Assembly: GCF_019670105.1 (NCBI RefSeq)
Contig: NZ_AP023032.1
Span: 4,100,001 to 4,164,000 of the forward strand
Reading direction: 5' to 3'
Source of the DNA: Agarivorans albus
Lineage (GTDB): Bacteria; Pseudomonadota; Gammaproteobacteria; Enterobacterales; Celerinatantimonadaceae
Length of the DNA stretch: 64,000 bases
Shown: piece by piece, positions 49,366-60,952 of the stretch
Layout: each line of letters begins with the position of its first letter
Position numbering within the stretch: the stretch's first letter is position 1
Notes under the pieces: generated by a model
The model's input: the letters and a program-made list of their open reading frames with translations, nothing else
Told to the model about the DNA's origin: nothing
The model's database searches: none
Program-made: the position numbers and the translations under genes

Positions 49366-49911
49366 TCAGCCTTTCTCGATTTGTCCGAATTCTAGCTCTA
49401 CTGGCGTAGCTCGGCCGAAAATCAATACTGATACTTTTACACGGCTCTTTTCGTAATCCACTTCTTCGATAGTACCGTTGAAGTCGGCGAATGGGCCATC
49501 GGTAACACGAACCACTTCGCCTGGTTCGAATAGAGTTTTTGGTCTTGGCTTATCACTGGTTTCATCCAAGCGATCCAAGATAGCTTTCGCTTCTTTATCA
49601 GAAATTGGAGCTGGGCGCTCTGCCGTTCCACCAATAAAGCCTAGTACCCGCGGCACACTTTTCACTAAGTGCCAGCTTTCATCGTTTAGATCCATTTGAA
49701 CCAAAACGTAACCAGGGAAGAACTTGCGCTCACTCTTACGTTTTTGACCAGCGCGCATTTCAACTACTTCTTCAGTCGGTACTAGAATCTCACCAAAAGA
49801 ATCTTCCATAGAATGGATTTGGATGTACTCTTTTAATGATTTAGATACGCGAGCTTCATAGCCAGAAAAAGCCTGAACCACGTACCAACGCAATTTGCGC
49901 TCTTCAGTCAT
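49366..49911 (-). CDS. nusG: Transcription termination/antitermination factor NusG
   Basis: 181 residues from the ATG at 49911. NGN domain: [19 protein letters not shown] and [11 protein letters not shown]-terminal [22 protein letters not shown]. It binds RNA polymerase and couples to Rho or S10. The secE stop TAA shares its last A with this ATG, so the pair is coupled. Confidence 0.97.
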   Translation of the reverse strand: MTEERKLRWYVVQAFSGYEARVSKSLKEYIQIHSMEDSFGEILVPTEEVVEMRAGQKRKSERKFFPGYVLVQMDLNDESWHLVKSVPRVLGFIGGTAERPAPISDKEAKAILDRLDETSDKPRPKTLFEPGEVVRVTDGPFADFNGTIEEVDYEKSRVKVSVLIFGRATPVELEFGQIEKG

Positions 49912-50288
49912 TAGATACCTACCCCTGTTACAAAGGCAACTAGGCGAACCAATATCGCATCTAGGCCCCACAAAATTAGTGACATGAATGCAGTAGCAGC
50001 TAATACAATCATGGTAGTTTGAATGGCTTCTTGACGAGTAGGCCAGATAACCTTACGCACTTCCATACGCGACTCTTTAGCAAATTCGAAGGCTTGCTTG
50101 CCTTTATTGGTTTGCGATGCAATGCCTAAAGCAGCAATCACGGCAATCACAACACCGATTACACGCACCAAGATCGACATATCTGTATATAGGTAGTTAC
50201 CTACAACAGCGGCGATTAAAATTAGAGCAGCTAATGCCCATTTTAGGCCATCTAACGACCCACTTTGGTTTTCAGTACTGGTACTCAT
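49911..50288 (-). CDS. secE: Preprotein translocase subunit SecE
   Basis: 125 residues from the ATG at 50288; the longer in-frame reading runs into the tRNA gene. Three hydrophobic helices (about 17-33, 39-57, 94-118) as in the E. coli three-helix form, with the conserved cytoplasmic helix [20 protein letters not shown]. It clamps SecY in the inner membrane. Confidence 0.95.
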   Translation of the reverse strand: MSTSTENQSGSLDGLKWALAALILIAAVVGNYLYTDMSILVRVIGVVIAVIAALGIASQTNKGKQAFEFAKESRMEVRKVIWPTRQEAIQTTMIVLAATAFMSLILWGLDAILVRLVAFVTGVGI

Positions 50289-50342
50289 CAAACAACCTAC
50301 AAATAATCCCACAAAATCATAAATCCCTTCATATAGGGATAG

Positions 50343-50418
50343 TGGCAGGGGTGGAGAGATTCGAACTCCCAACATTCGGATTTGGAATCCGACGTTCTGC
50401 CATTGGAACTACACCCCT
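50343..50418 (-). tRNA. trpT: tRNA-Trp (anticodon CCA)
   Basis: 76 nt on the minus strand, 5' AGGGGTG ... CACCCCT GCCA 3', with the CCA end encoded. The anticodon arm is TCGGA-TTCCAAA-TCCGA with anticodon CCA. The T-arm is GGGAG-TTCGAAT-CTCTCC-like. It lies 54 nt upstream of secE and is probably processed from the same transcript. Confidence 0.97.
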
Positions 50419-50435
50419 ATAGCACGAAGCCCGAC

Positions 50436-50464
50436 ATTATAGGCACTTTGTTTCAAGATTGTAA
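50436..50464 (-). promoter_or_regulatory. Promoter of trpT-secE-nusG
   Basis: On the minus strand TTACAA (50459-50464), 17-nt spacer, TATAAT (50436-50441), then a GC-rich discriminator GTCGGGC typical of stringently controlled stable-RNA promoters. The tRNA begins 17 nt after the -10 box. Confidence 0.8.
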
Positions 50465-50559
50465 CCCTTGAATGTCGAAAAAACGCGACTAGGCAAACAA
50501 TAAATTGCCCGGGTATTTATAACACCAGAGCAGAACTTAAAGATCTTGCCTTCAAAAAC

Positions 50560-50587
50560 AAAAAAGGCCGCCTAAGCGACCTTTTTT
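50560..50587 (-). terminator. Terminator of the junction tuf gene (copy B)
   Basis: The same hairpin as after the terminal tuf. Identity with copy A ends at base 50560; beyond it the sequences are unrelated (tRNA-Trp promoter side here, lipoprotein side in copy A). Confidence 0.9.
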
Positions 50588-50604
50588 CTGCTGTGCTACT
50601 CTTC

Positions 50605-51789
50605 TTATTCGAAGATTTTAGCTACAACACCCGCACCTACTGTACGGCCACCTTCACGGATTGCGAAGCGTAAACCTTCGTCCATCGCGATTGGGCAAAT
50701 TAGCTCTACAACAAATTTCAAGTTGTCGCCTGGCATTACCATTTCTACGCCTTCTGGTAACTCTACAGAACCAGTTACGTCAGTTGTACGGAAGTAGAAC
50801 TGTGGACGGTAGCCTTTGAAGAATGGCGTGTGACGGCCACCTTCGTCTTTGCTTAGTACGTATACTTCAGCTTCGAACTTGGTGTGTGGAGTAATTGAAC
50901 CAGGTGCTGCCAATACTTGACCACGCTGTACTTCGTCACGCTTAGTACCACGTAGAAGAATACCACAGTTCTCACCAGCACGACCTTCGTCTAGAAGCTT
51001 GCGGAACATTTCTACACCAGTACAAGTTGTCTTAGTAGTCTCTTTAACACCTACGATTTCAATTTCTTCTGAAACCTTGATGATACCGCGCTCTACACGA
51101 CCTGTTACTACCGTACCACGACCTGAAATTGAGAATACATCTTCAATTGGTAGTAGGAATGGCTTGTCGATGTCACGCTCTGGCTCTGGGATGTAAGTAT
51201 CTAGCGCTTCTGCTAGTTCTACAATTTTTGCTTCCCACGCTTCTTCGCCTTCTAGGGCTTTAAGCGCTGAACCTTGGATTACTGGAATGTCATCACCTGG
51301 GAATTCGTATTCAGATAGAAGTTCACGTACTTCCATTTCTACTAATTCTAGAAGCTCTTCGTCGTCTACCATGTCACATTTGTTCATGAATACGATGATG
51401 TAAGGTACACCAACCTGACGAGAAAGTAGGATGTGCTCACGTGTTTGTGGCATTGGGCCATCTGTAGAAGCTACTACTAGGATAGCGCCGTCCATCTGTG
51501 CTGCACCAGTGATCATGTTTTTAACGTAATCGGCGTGTCCAGGACAGTCTACGTGTGCGTAGTGACGAGTTGGAGTGTCGTACTCTACGTGTGAAGTAGA
51601 AATGGTGATACCGCGCTCGCGCTCTTCTGGAGCGTTATCGATTGCTGCGAAATCTTTAGCTTCACCACCGTATACTTTTGCAAGTACGTTGGTAATAGCT
51701 GCTGTTAGAGTTGTTTTACCGTGGTCAACGTGGCCAATTGTACCAACGTTTACGTGCGGTTTTGAACGTTCAAATTTTTCTTTAGACAC
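50605..51789 (-). CDS. tuf: Elongation factor Tu (junction copy; apparent tufA/tufB hybrid)
   Basis: The protein is identical to the tuf at 32342, again from a GTG (51789). Upstream it has fusA (the tufA context) and downstream trpT-secE (the tufB context in related bacteria). From codon 1 to about codon 186 the DNA equals the terminal tuf; from codon 187 on there are four silent third-position differences (at 51229, 50980, 50953 and 50713). This is what a crossover in the 5' half between tufA and tufB would produce. Confidence 0.96.
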   Translation of the reverse strand: MSKEKFERSKPHVNVGTIGHVDHGKTTLTAAITNVLAKVYGGEAKDFAAIDNAPEERERGITISTSHVEYDTPTRHYAHVDCPGHADYVKNMITGAAQMDGAILVVASTDGPMPQTREHILLSRQVGVPYIIVFMNKCDMVDDEELLELVEMEVRELLSEYEFPGDDIPVIQGSALKALEGEEAWEAKIVELAEALDTYIPEPERDIDKPFLLPIEDVFSISGRGTVVTGRVERGIIKVSEEIEIVGVKETTKTTCTGVEMFRKLLDEGRAGENCGILLRGTKRDEVQRGQVLAAPGSITPHTKFEAEVYVLSKDEGGRHTPFFKGYRPQFYFRTTDVTGSVELPEGVEMVMPGDNLKFVVELICPIAMDEGLRFAIREGGRTVGAGVVAKIFE

Positions 51790-51855
51790 GATATGTACCT
51801 TCTTTTCCATTCCAATCTGCCTCACCCGAGACAGACCAATCATAGTTGAATTAGT

Positions 51856-53949
51856 TTACTTTGCTTCAACAATAGCATCAGCAACATTTTTCGGCGCTTC
51901 GTTGTACTCTAGGAATTCCATAGAGTAAGAGGCTCGCCCCTGAGTTGCCGAACGTAGATCTGTAGCATAGCCGAACATTGCAGACAGCGGCACTTTAGAC
52001 TTAACAATCTTTAAGCCCGCAGCCCCATCGTCCATGCCTTCAATTATGCCACGACGACGATTCAAGTCACCCACTACATCCCCCATCCAATCTTCAGGGG
52101 TTGTAACTTCTACTTTCATCATCGGCTCGAGCAGTACTGGATCAGCGTCCAATGCACCTTTCTTAAAGCCCATTGCACCGGCAATTTTAAACGCCATTTC
52201 GTTAGAGTCAACATCGTGGAATGATCCATCGAATAAGGTGACCTTAACATCAAGTAGCGGATAGCCAGCCAATACACCCTGATCCATCTGCTCTTTACAG
52301 CCTTTATCAACAGCTGGGATGTATTCTTTTGGAACAACACCACCAACAATCTCGTTGACAAATTCGTAACCAGCACCTGGCTCTAGAGGTTCCATACGCA
52401 ACCAAACATGACCGTATTGACCACGACCACCCGATTGACGTACAAACTTTCCTTCCACTTCAACTTGCTTGCGAATTGCTTCGCGATAAGCAACTTGAGG
52501 TTTACCTACATTACAATCAACGCTAAATTCGCGCTTCATGCGATCTACGATGATATCTAAGTGTAACTCACCCATACCAGAGATAAGGGTTTGTCCAGAT
52601 TCTTCGTTAGTTTCTACGCGGAACGATGGATCCTCGGCAGCCAACTTACCTAAAGCTACGCCCATTTTTTCTTGGTCAGCTTTGGTTCGAGGCTCTACGG
52701 CAATCTGAATTACCGGCTCAGGGAATTCCATACGCTCAAGAATCACTTTACGATTCATATCACATAAAGTGTCACCCGTGGTTACGTCTTTAAGACCAAT
52801 CGCAGCGGCGATATCACCAGCACGAACTTCTTTGATCTCTTTACGATCATTTGAGTGCATTTGCACCATACGACCTAAACGTTCACGTTTTTGTTTAACC
52901 GAGTTATACACCGCAGTGCCGGTTTCAACCGTCCCCGAATAAACACGCATAAAGGTAAGTGTACCCACAAATGGGTCGGTGGCAATTTTAAACGCAAGAG
53001 CCGCAAACGGCGCGTCGTCATCTGCCGGACAAGCAACTTCATTGTCCTTTTCGTCTGTACCTTTAATTGCTTCAACGTGGTTTGGAGCAGGCAAGTATTC
53101 TACAACCGCGTCAAGCACTGCTTGAACACCTTTGTTTTTAAATGCACTACCACAAGTCGCTAGCACGATCTCATTGTTTAGGGTGCGCTTACGCAAACCA
53201 AACTTAATCTCGGCTTCAGTCAACTCGCCTTCTTCAAGATATTTATCCATTAATTCATCGGTAGCTTCTGCAGCAGCTTCAACGAGTTCTTCGTGTAAAG
53301 CCTCTGCACGCTCTACCAAATGAGCAGGAATATCTTCGTAATTGAAGGTGGTACCTTGGTCTGCTTCGTTCCAGTTAATGGCCTTCATTTTGATCAGGTC
53401 AATAACACCAACAAATTCGTCCTCAGCGCCTATGTTCAACTGAATAGGTACACAGTTGGCACCTAAGCGATCACGGATTTGATCAATTACTCGTTCAAAG
53501 TCTGCACCAGCTCTATCCATTTTGTTCACGAATACCATTCGCGGAACAGAATATTTGTCAGCTTGGCGCCACACTGTTTCTGATTGAGGTTCAACACCAG
53601 ATGAACCACAAAATACAACAACTGCACCATCTAATACACGCAATGAACGTTCAACTTCAATAGTAAAGTCAACGTGTCCAGGGGTATCGATGATATTAAT
53701 ACGGTGTTCGTCGTACTGGGCGTTCATACCACGCCAAAAGGTGGTAGTAGCCGCAGAGGTGATGGTAATACCGCGTTCTTGTTCTTGCTCCATCCAGTCC
53801 ATGGTGGCTGCGCCATCATGCACCTCACCTATTTTGTGAGATAGACCGGTGTAGAAAAGGACACGTTCTGTAGTTGTTGTTTTGCCAGCGTCAACATGAG
53901 CAACAATACCAATGTTACGGTAGCGCTCAATTGGAGTTGTACGAGCCAT
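51856..53949 (-). CDS. fusA: Elongation factor G (copy B)
   Basis: Same 697-residue protein as at 33593. Its downstream neighbour is the junction tuf and its upstream neighbour is rpsG copy B. No inactivating change is seen, so both EF-G genes should be expressed from their own str promoters. Confidence 0.97.
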   Translation of the reverse strand: MARTTPIERYRNIGIVAHVDAGKTTTTERVLFYTGLSHKIGEVHDGAATMDWMEQEQERGITITSAATTTFWRGMNAQYDEHRINIIDTPGHVDFTIEVERSLRVLDGAVVVFCGSSGVEPQSETVWRQADKYSVPRMVFVNKMDRAGADFERVIDQIRDRLGANCVPIQLNIGAEDEFVGVIDLIKMKAINWNEADQGTTFNYEDIPAHLVERAEALHEELVEAAAEATDELMDKYLEEGELTEAEIKFGLRKRTLNNEIVLATCGSAFKNKGVQAVLDAVVEYLPAPNHVEAIKGTDEKDNEVACPADDDAPFAALAFKIATDPFVGTLTFMRVYSGTVETGTAVYNSVKQKRERLGRMVQMHSNDRKEIKEVRAGDIAAAIGLKDVTTGDTLCDMNRKVILERMEFPEPVIQIAVEPRTKADQEKMGVALGKLAAEDPSFRVETNEESGQTLISGMGELHLDIIVDRMKREFSVDCNVGKPQVAYREAIRKQVEVEGKFVRQSGGRGQYGHVWLRMEPLEPGAGYEFVNEIVGGVVPKEYIPAVDKGCKEQMDQGVLAGYPLLDVKVTLFDGSFHDVDSNEMAFKIAGAMGFKKGALDADPVLLEPMMKVEVTTPEDWMGDVVGDLNRRRGIIEGMDDGAAGLKIVKSKVPLSAMFGYATDLRSATQGRASYSMEFLEYNEAPKNVADAIVEAK

Positions 53950-53996
53950 TGTTATCCTCTTGCTAAGGAGTAATCCTTAGTCTCACATAGAAAGTA

Positions 53997-54019
53997 GCGC
54001 AGCTGCTAAGCAGCTGCGC
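53997..54019. repeat. Palindrome between rpsG and fusA (copy B)
   Basis: Exact copy of the 23-nt palindrome at 35734, conserved in sequence and position. Confidence 0.8.
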
Positions 54020-54025
54020 AACCAA

Positions 54026-54496
54026 TTACCAGCGGTAATGTGCAAACGCTTTGTTTGCGTCGGCCATACGGTGAACGTCTTCACGTTTCTTAACCGCAGA
54101 ACCTTTGTTTTCAGCTGCGTCTAGGATTTCACCCGCTAGACGTAAAGCCATAGATTTTTCACCACGTTTACGTGCTGCATCTACCATCCAACGCATACCT
54201 AGAGTGTTACGACGTACTGGACGTACTTCAACAGGTACTTGGTAAGTAGAACCACCTACACGGCGAGATTTAACCTCTACCGATGGGCGCACGTTTTCAA
54301 GAGCAACTTCAAAAATTTCTTGGTGAGACTTGCCTGATTTATCAGCAGCAGCGTCTAATGCACCATATACAATCTTTTCTGAAATTGATTTTTTACCATC
54401 AACCATTACTACGTTGATGAACTTAGCCAGTAGTTCTGATCCGAACTTAGGATCTGGCAAGATTTTGCGTTGACCGATCACTCGACGTCTTGGCAT
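54026..54496 (-). CDS. rpsG: 30S ribosomal protein S7 (copy B)
   Basis: Identical 156-residue product to 35763-36233; the 94-nt rpsL-rpsG spacer with the putative S7 site is also unchanged, so feedback control would act on both copies. Confidence 0.97.
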   Translation of the reverse strand: MPRRRVIGQRKILPDPKFGSELLAKFINVVMVDGKKSISEKIVYGALDAAADKSGKSHQEIFEVALENVRPSVEVKSRRVGGSTYQVPVEVRPVRRNTLGMRWMVDAARKRGEKSMALRLAGEILDAAENKGSAVKKREDVHRMADANKAFAHYRW

Positions 54497-54590
54497 TTTA
54501 ATATCTCCGGTTTGCTTCAGGTTTCCCCAAAACGAATTTTAAAAAAATTTCGCTATAACTAAATGTTTGGCCTTACTTAACGGAGAGCCG

Positions 54591-54983
<393 letters not shown>

Positions 54984-55000
54984 TTACATTTAAACATGTG

Positions 55001-55024
55001 AAAAAATCTACCCCAATTTTGGGG
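55001..55024 (-). terminator. Attenuator-like hairpin in the rpsL leader (copy B)
   Basis: Exact copy of the CCCCAATTTTGGGG hairpin plus U tract at 36738-36761. Confidence 0.55.
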
Positions 55025-55031
55025 AGGCGAA

Positions 55032-55060
55032 ATTTTATGCGCTTGCAGGTAAAGAGTCAA
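55032..55060 (-). promoter_or_regulatory. Sigma-70 promoter of the str operon (copy B)
   Basis: TTGACT-17-TAAAAT repeated unchanged from 36769-36797, so this copy can drive rpsL-rpsG-fusA-tuf independently. Confidence 0.75.
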
Positions 55061-55108
55061 GGCTTGCAATGATCACAAGCTTGATATTTTTGATGAATGG
55101 GAGCTGAG

Positions 55109-55384
55109 TTACCAAGTCATAGAGGGCGTGTGTTGTTCGGTTAACATTACCAAATCTTGGTAATCGATCAGTACGCTATCGCAGACTTCAATACCCCGAG
55201 CCCTCACATCGGCACTTAACACAGAGACTCTAGCGCTTTGTGCAAGTACCGTTAAACGCGTGTCATCACGCAGCCATGAGTAAACAGCATCTTCGATGAG
55301 TACTAGATGCCCACCGTTTTCAAGCTGAGCAAGGCAGCGTTCGTAAGGGTCACTTGCATAAGGATGTCGCATAATATGTAGCAT
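55109..55384 (-). CDS. tusB: TusB (copy B)
   Basis: Identical 91-residue product to 36846-37121, one nucleotide after tusC as in copy A. Confidence 0.88.
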   Translation of the reverse strand: MLHIMRHPYASDPYERCLAQLENGGHLVLIEDAVYSWLRDDTRLTVLAQSARVSVLSADVRARGIEVCDSVLIDYQDLVMLTEQHTPSMTW

Positions 55385-55385
55385 G

Positions 55386-55745
55386 CTAAAATCTCAATAT
55401 TGCATGAGCATGACAGCATTCTGAATAGAACTGTTTTGCTTGTTTAACTCTAACGCTAATAGCAAGTTGTTCTAAAGAAAGGCCACGTTCTTTTAATGAT
55501 TGTTGATCAACGTAGATCTCTTCAACGTCGTAAAGATCCAACAAACCATAGGTAGGAAGCACATCTCGTTGCTTAATGTTAGTGGGGTTTTGCCCCTTCA
55601 ATAACTGATAAACCCCATCGCCCTCAAAATAGGCGACAATATCTTCCGATACGGCAGAGGCAGCAAGTGCAGCATCCAGTGTTTCTCGTGCTAAAGAGTT
55701 GCCGTGTGGTGCGTGACTAAATACAAACACTAATGATTTGCTCAT
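55386..55745 (-). CDS. tusC: TusC (copy B)
   Basis: Identical 119-residue product to 37123-37482; the 4-nt overlap with tusD is kept. Confidence 0.9.
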   Translation of the reverse strand: MSKSLVFVFSHAPHGNSLARETLDAALAASAVSEDIVAYFEGDGVYQLLKGQNPTNIKQRDVLPTYGLLDLYDVEEIYVDQQSLKERGLSLEQLAISVRVKQAKQFYSECCHAHAILRF

Positions 55746-56131
55746 AGATGCACCACTCTATCGCTACTTAACATCGCAGTAGCCATTTCGGCTAAACCAG
55801 ACATATTAAACTCGTTGTGCATATTCGCCGGCAATTGATTTACTGCTGCTTCTTCCTGACCAATAACTCCTCTGCGGTAGGCAGCTGCACTGCATACAAG
55901 AAGCGAACACGCAGATGCTTTTTTTATATCGAGCCAGTGCTGATGAATATTTACTTCATCACTTGCTGGTAGCGAAGTAGACAGGCCATTACTCACCCCA
56001 TCTAGATAAAAGAATACCGTTTTTATCTGATGGCCAGCTTCAATCAAAGCATTGGCAAAGTTAAGCGCCGAAGCACTTCCCTGCTTGCCATACAAGGGGC
56101 TAGTAACAACCAGAGTATAGGTAAGGCTCAT
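55742..56131 (-). CDS. tusD: TusD (copy B)
   Basis: Identical 129-residue product to 37479-37868 with the CSAAAYRRGV persulfide site intact. Confidence 0.92.
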   Translation of the reverse strand: MSLTYTLVVTSPLYGKQGSASALNFANALIEAGHQIKTVFFYLDGVSNGLSTSLPASDEVNIHQHWLDIKKASACSLLVCSAAAYRRGVIGQEEAAVNQLPANMHNEFNMSGLAEMATAMLSSDRVVHL

Positions 56132-56134
56132 AAA

Positions 56135-56518
56135 CTACTTAATATGCGCAATAGCTTCTACTTCTACCAACACATCTTTAGGTAAACGCGCTACTTCTAC
56201 ACATGAACGCGCAGGTGCACTTTCTGGGAAGTAACTCGCGTAAACATCATTAAAGGCAACAAAATTAGCCATATCACTTAGAAAGCAGGTAGTTTTAAAC
56301 ACTGTTGAAGCATCTGCACCAGCAGCAGCTAATACCGCCATTAGATTCTCCATTACTTGTTTTGTTTGCTCGCTTATTCCTCCTTCCACGATCTCCATCG
56401 ATTCAGGATCTAACGGGATTTGGCCTGAAGTAAAGACCAATTCGTCAATTTTAGTTGCTTGAGAATATGGGCCAATTGCAGCTGGAGCCGCTTCTGTCGA
56501 TACAATTTGTTTGCTCAT
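56135..56518 (-). CDS. ridA: RidA family deaminase (copy B)
   Basis: Identical 127-residue product to 37872-38255; the upstream TTGACA element and the rpoC terminator are repeated too. Confidence 0.93.
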   Translation of the reverse strand: MSKQIVSTEAAPAAIGPYSQATKIDELVFTSGQIPLDPESMEIVEGGISEQTKQVMENLMAVLAAAGADASTVFKTTCFLSDMANFVAFNDVYASYFPESAPARSCVEVARLPKDVLVEVEAIAHIK

Positions 56519-56552
56519 AAAATGCTCTGGATTTTGTTGTTTTTAAAAATGG

Positions 56553-56581
56553 AGTCTGTGACGAACGCTAACACTTGTCAA
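56553..56581 (-). promoter_or_regulatory. Putative promoter of ridA-tusDCB (copy B)
   Basis: Unchanged copy of the TTGACA-17-CAGACT element at 38290-38318; the weak -10 makes the call tentative. Confidence 0.4.
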
Positions 56582-56616
56582 ATATTTTGCAGAGGGATAG
56601 TTAAAGCGAAGACATT

Positions 56617-56645
56617 AAAAAAGGCAGCCAATGGCTGCCTTTTTT
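56617..56645 (-). terminator. Terminator after rpoC (copy B)
   Basis: Exact copy of the GGCAGCC/GGCTGCC terminator at 38354-38382. Confidence 0.92.
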
Positions 56646-56664
56646 ATCTTAGTAGAGTCAGCTA

Positions 56665-59600
56665 CTACTCTGTTTCGCCACCAGGGGCTGCATTTAGTAG
56701 AGCTGCTAAGTTATCAGCTGCTTCATCTGCAGTAATTGGAGCTGGCGCTTCAGTTTGATTGCGACGATTCTCGTGGTAGGCATAACCAGTACCAGCAGGA
56801 ATCAAGCGACCAACAATAACGTTCTCTTTAAGACCGCGTAGTTCGTCCTGTTTTCCACCCACTGCTGCTTCGGTAAGCACGCGAGTAGTTTCTTGGAACG
56901 AAGCCGCAGAAATAAACGACTCTGTAGATAGTGACGCCTTAGTAATACCTAGTAACTCACGACGGTATACCGCAGGACGTTTGCCTTCAGCTTCTAATTG
57001 ACGATTCTCAATATTCACACGGGCAACTTCAGCTTGCTCACCTAGCAAGAAGCTAGAATCACCAGCATCTAGAATCAAACACTTACGAAGCATTTGACGC
57101 ACGATAGTTTCAATGTGTTTATCGTTAATCTTCACACCTTGTAAACGGTATACGTCTTGTACTTCGTTTACGATGTAGTTAGAAACAGGGCTAATGCCAC
57201 GTAAACGTAAAATGTCATGTGGTGATTCTGGACCATCGGCAATTACTTCACCTTTAGCAACTTTCTCACCTTCAAACACGTTTAGATTACGCCACTTAGG
57301 AATCATTTCTTCGTAAGCATCGCCTTCAGCAGGAGTAATCACCAAGCGGCGCTTACCTTTGGTTTCTTTACCGAAACTAATAGTACCGGTAATTTCTGCC
57401 AAAATAGCTGGCTCTTTAGGCTGACGAGCTTCGAACAAGTCGGCTACGCGAGGTAGACCACCGGTAATATCTTTAGTACCGCTTGATTCTTGTGGGATAC
57501 GAGCAATTGCATCACCAACACCTACTTCAGCATTATCTTCTAAGTTTACAATCGCTTTTGCAGACAAGAAGTACTGAGCTGGAATATCAGTACCGGCAAT
57601 AAGTACGTCGTTACCAGAACCGTCAACCAATTTCACCATTGGACGCATTTCTTTACCAGCGCCAGGGCGCTCGTTAGGGTCCATAACGTGAATACTAGAA
57701 AGACCAGTTAGTTCATCAGTTTGACGGCTAACAGTTACGCCTTCAACCATGTCGATGAACTTAACGCGACCCGGTACTTCAGTAATAATTGGGTGTGTAT
57801 GTGGGTCCCAGTTAGCAACTGTGTCGCCAGAGGTAACCGCACCACCGTCTACTACTTCAAGTATTGCACCGTATTGAAGCTTGTGGCTTTCTTTGGTTTG
57901 ACCCATTTCATCAATAATGGTCAATTCAGTAGAACGAGAGGTTACAACTAACTTGCCTTCGCTGTTAGTTACTACTTTAGCGTTGTGTAGCTTAATAGTA
58001 CCTGCGTTCTTAACTTGAATGCTGTTCTCTGCTGCCGCACGCGATGCCGCACCACCAATGTGGAAGGTACGCATGGTAAGCTGAGTACCTGGCTCACCAA
58101 TTGATTGAGCTGCAACTACACCAACCGCTTCACCGCGACCAACCAAGTGGCCACGAGCTAGGTCACGACCATAACAAAGAGCACAAACACCAAAGTCGTT
58201 AGCACAGCTAATTACTGAGCGTACTTTAACGGTATCCACTGAGTTCTCTTCAAGAAGGTCACACAGTTTCTCGTCAAGTAGTGTTTTGTCTTTAAGCAGT
58301 ACTTCGTTCTCAGTACCAGGCTTAATTACATCGCCTACTAGAACACGACCAAGAACACGCTCACGTAATGGCTCAACAACATCACCCCCCTCAATGTGAG
58401 GCGTCATGATAATACCGTCTTCGGTACCACAGTCAGTTTCGGTAACAACCAAATCCTGGGCAACATCTACTAGACGACGTGTTAAGTAACCAGAGTTAGC
58501 AGTCTTCAATGCGGTATCGGCCAAACCTTTACGCGCACCGTGGGTTGAGATGAAGTACTGAAGTACGTTCAAACCTTCACGGAAGTTAGCCACAATCGGC
58601 GTTTCGATAATCGAACCATCCGGTTTAGCCATCAAGCCACGCATACCAGCTAGCTGACGAATCTGTGCAGCACTACCACGTGCGCCAGAGTCGGCCATCA
58701 TAAAGATGCTGTTGAATGAGTCTTGACTCTCTTCTTCGCCATCTTTGTTGATAACTGTTTCAGTAGACAAGTTGTCCATCATCGCTTTCGATACTTTTTC
58801 GTTAGCCGAAGCCCAAATATCGATTACTTTGTTGTAACGCTCGCCTGCGGTTACCAAACCAGCTAGGAACTGCTCTTGAATTTCGCTTACTTCGTCACTG
58901 GCTTCTTCCACGATGTCTTTCTTAGCATCAGGGATAACCATGTCGTTAATACCTACAGAGGCACCAGACAAGGTTGCGTAATGGAAACCGGTGTACATTA
59001 ATTGGTCAGCAAAAATAACTGAGTGCTTAAGACCTAGTTTACGGTAACAGGTGTTTAGCAATCCTGAGATTTGCTTCTTACCCATTGACTGGTTAACTAA
59101 ATCAAATGGCAAACCTTTAGGTACAATTAACCATAAAATGGCACGACCAATGGTAGTTTGCTTAATCTCAGTTTTTTCGATTTTAGAGCCGTCTTCAGCT
59201 ACAACAACCTCAGTAATACGTACGTTTACACGTGCGTGAATACTGGCTTGTTTAGCGCGGTATAACTTCTCAGCCTCTTTAGGGCCAGAAAGGTACATAC
59301 CTTCACCTTCAGCGTTAACACGTTCACGAGTCATGTAGTACAGACCCAATACAACGTCTTGCGAAGGAACGATAATAGGCTCACCGTTAGCTGGTGATAG
59401 TACGTTGTTGGTCGACATCATCAACGAACGTGCTTCTAACTGTGCTTCTAAGGTCAACGGTACGTGTACCGCCATTTGGTCACCATCGAAGTCGGCGTTA
59501 TAAGCCGCACACACTAGCGGGTGTAATTGAATTGCTTTACCTTCAATTAGCACAGGCTCAAAGGCTTGAATACCCAAACGGTGCAAGGTTGGTGCACGGT

Positions 59601-60870
59601 TAAGTAATACTGGGTGTTCGCGGATAACTTCTTCAAGAATATCCCACACTTCACCGCCTTCGCGCTCAACCATTTTCTTAGCAGCTTTAATTGTAGTCGC
59701 AAGACCACGCAGCTCTAGCTTGCCATAGATGAATGGTTTGAATAGCTCAAGTGCCATTTTCTTAGGAAGACCACACTGGTGTAGACGCAGTGTTGGACCA
59801 ACGGTAATTACCGAACGACCTGAGTAATCTACACGCTTACCTAGCAAGTTCTGACGGAAACGACCTTGCTTACCTTTGATCATATCGGCCAAAGATTTAA
59901 GCGGACGCTTGTTAGAACCAGTAATAGCACGACCACGACGACCATTGTCTAACAAGGCATCAACTGCTTCTTGCAGCATACGCTTTTCGTTACGCACAAT
60001 AATGTCTGGAGCAGCTAGGTCTAATAGACGCTTCAAACGGTTGTTACGGTTGATTACACGACGGTATAAATCGTTCAAATCAGACGTAGCAAAACGGCCG
60101 CCATCTAGTGGTACTAGTGGGCGCAAATCTGGTGGAAGAACCGGTAATACGGTCATAATCATCCACTCAGGTTTGTTACCTGAATCGCGGAACGCTTCCA
60201 TAAGCTTAAGACGCTTAGTGGTCTTCTTACGCTTAGTTTCAGAGTTAGTAGTTTGTAACTCTTCGCGCATTACTTCGATTTCTTGGTCAAGCTCTAAATG
60301 ACGCAATAAAGCTAATACAGCTTCAGCGCCCATTTTAGCTTCAAACTCGTCACCGTACTCTTCAAGTGAATCCAAGTAAGTTTCTTCGGTAAGCATTTGA
60401 CCGCGCTCTAAGCTGGTCATGCCAGGCTCAGTCACAACAAATGATTCGAAGTAAAGCACTCGTTCAATATCACGTAAAGTCATATCTAGTAATAAACCAA
60501 TACGCGATGGTAATGATTTTAAGAACCAGATGTGCGCTACAGGAGAAGCTAATTCGATATGACCCATTCGATCACGACGAACTTTAGATTGGGTAACTTC
60601 TACGCCACACTTCTCACAAATAACACCACGGTGTTTCAAACGTTTGTATTTACCACACAAACATTCGTAATCTTTTACTGGGCCAAAAATACGGGCACAG
60701 AATAAACCGTCACGCTCAGGCTTAAAAGTACGATAGTTAATCGTCTCTGGTTTCTTCACCTCACCAAACGACCAACTGCGGATCTGGTCTGGTGAAGCTA
60801 GGCCAATTTTAATGCCTTCAAACTCTTCGGTCTTGCTTTGTTGCTTAAGAAACTTAAGTAAATCTTTCAC
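56665..60870 (-). CDS. rpoC: RNA polymerase beta' subunit (copy B)
   Basis: The 1401-residue translation is identical to 38402-42607, and frames read on the other strand across the gene also match, which argues for identical DNA. No frameshift or stop: this is an intact second rpoC, not a decaying copy. Confidence 0.97.
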   Translation of the reverse strand: MKDLLKFLKQQSKTEEFEGIKIGLASPDQIRSWSFGEVKKPETINYRTFKPERDGLFCARIFGPVKDYECLCGKYKRLKHRGVICEKCGVEVTQSKVRRDRMGHIELASPVAHIWFLKSLPSRIGLLLDMTLRDIERVLYFESFVVTEPGMTSLERGQMLTEETYLDSLEEYGDEFEAKMGAEAVLALLRHLELDQEIEVMREELQTTNSETKRKKTTKRLKLMEAFRDSGNKPEWMIMTVLPVLPPDLRPLVPLDGGRFATSDLNDLYRRVINRNNRLKRLLDLAAPDIIVRNEKRMLQEAVDALLDNGRRGRAITGSNKRPLKSLADMIKGKQGRFRQNLLGKRVDYSGRSVITVGPTLRLHQCGLPKKMALELFKPFIYGKLELRGLATTIKAAKKMVEREGGEVWDILEEVIREHPVLLNRAPTLHRLGIQAFEPVLIEGKAIQLHPLVCAAYNADFDGDQMAVHVPLTLEAQLEARSLMMSTNNVLSPANGEPIIVPSQDVVLGLYYMTRERVNAEGEGMYLSGPKEAEKLYRAKQASIHARVNVRITEVVVAEDGSKIEKTEIKQTTIGRAILWLIVPKGLPFDLVNQSMGKKQISGLLNTCYRKLGLKHSVIFADQLMYTGFHYATLSGASVGINDMVIPDAKKDIVEEASDEVSEIQEQFLAGLVTAGERYNKVIDIWASANEKVSKAMMDNLSTETVINKDGEEESQDSFNSIFMMADSGARGSAAQIRQLAGMRGLMAKPDGSIIETPIVANFREGLNVLQYFISTHGARKGLADTALKTANSGYLTRRLVDVAQDLVVTETDCGTEDGIIMTPHIEGGDVVEPLRERVLGRVLVGDVIKPGTENEVLLKDKTLLDEKLCDLLEENSVDTVKVRSVISCANDFGVCALCYGRDLARGHLVGRGEAVGVVAAQSIGEPGTQLTMRTFHIGGAASRAAAENSIQVKNAGTIKLHNAKVVTNSEGKLVVTSRSTELTIIDEMGQTKESHKLQYGAILEVVDGGAVTSGDTVANWDPHTHPIITEVPGRVKFIDMVEGVTVSRQTDELTGLSSIHVMDPNERPGAGKEMRPMVKLVDGSGNDVLIAGTDIPAQYFLSAKAIVNLEDNAEVGVGDAIARIPQESSGTKDITGGLPRVADLFEARQPKEPAILAEITGTISFGKETKGKRRLVITPAEGDAYEEMIPKWRNLNVFEGEKVAKGEVIADGPESPHDILRLRGISPVSNYIVNEVQDVYRLQGVKINDKHIETIVRQMLRKCLILDAGDSSFLLGEQAEVARVNIENRQLEAEGKRPAVYRRELLGITKASLSTESFISAASFQETTRVLTEAAVGGKQDELRGLKENVIVGRLIPAGTGYAYHENRRNQTEAPAPITADEAADNLAALLNAAPGGETE

Positions 60871-60878
60871 GTTTCTCT

Positions 60879-60920
60879 CCAGGTTGGAGTTAAACCTGGG
60901 GCGTTTCTAATGAAACGCCC
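60879..60920. repeat. rpoB-rpoC spacer hairpins (copy B)
   Basis: Same two hairpins as at 42616-42657. Confidence 0.75.
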
Positions 60921-60952
60921 GCCTTGCTTTTAATTCAGGTGAAGTCCTGTGC

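Noticed and set aside
50289-50375. N-terminal extension of secE
   Set aside because: It would run into the tRNA-Trp gene and adds residues absent from SecE; the ATG at 50288 fits the family.
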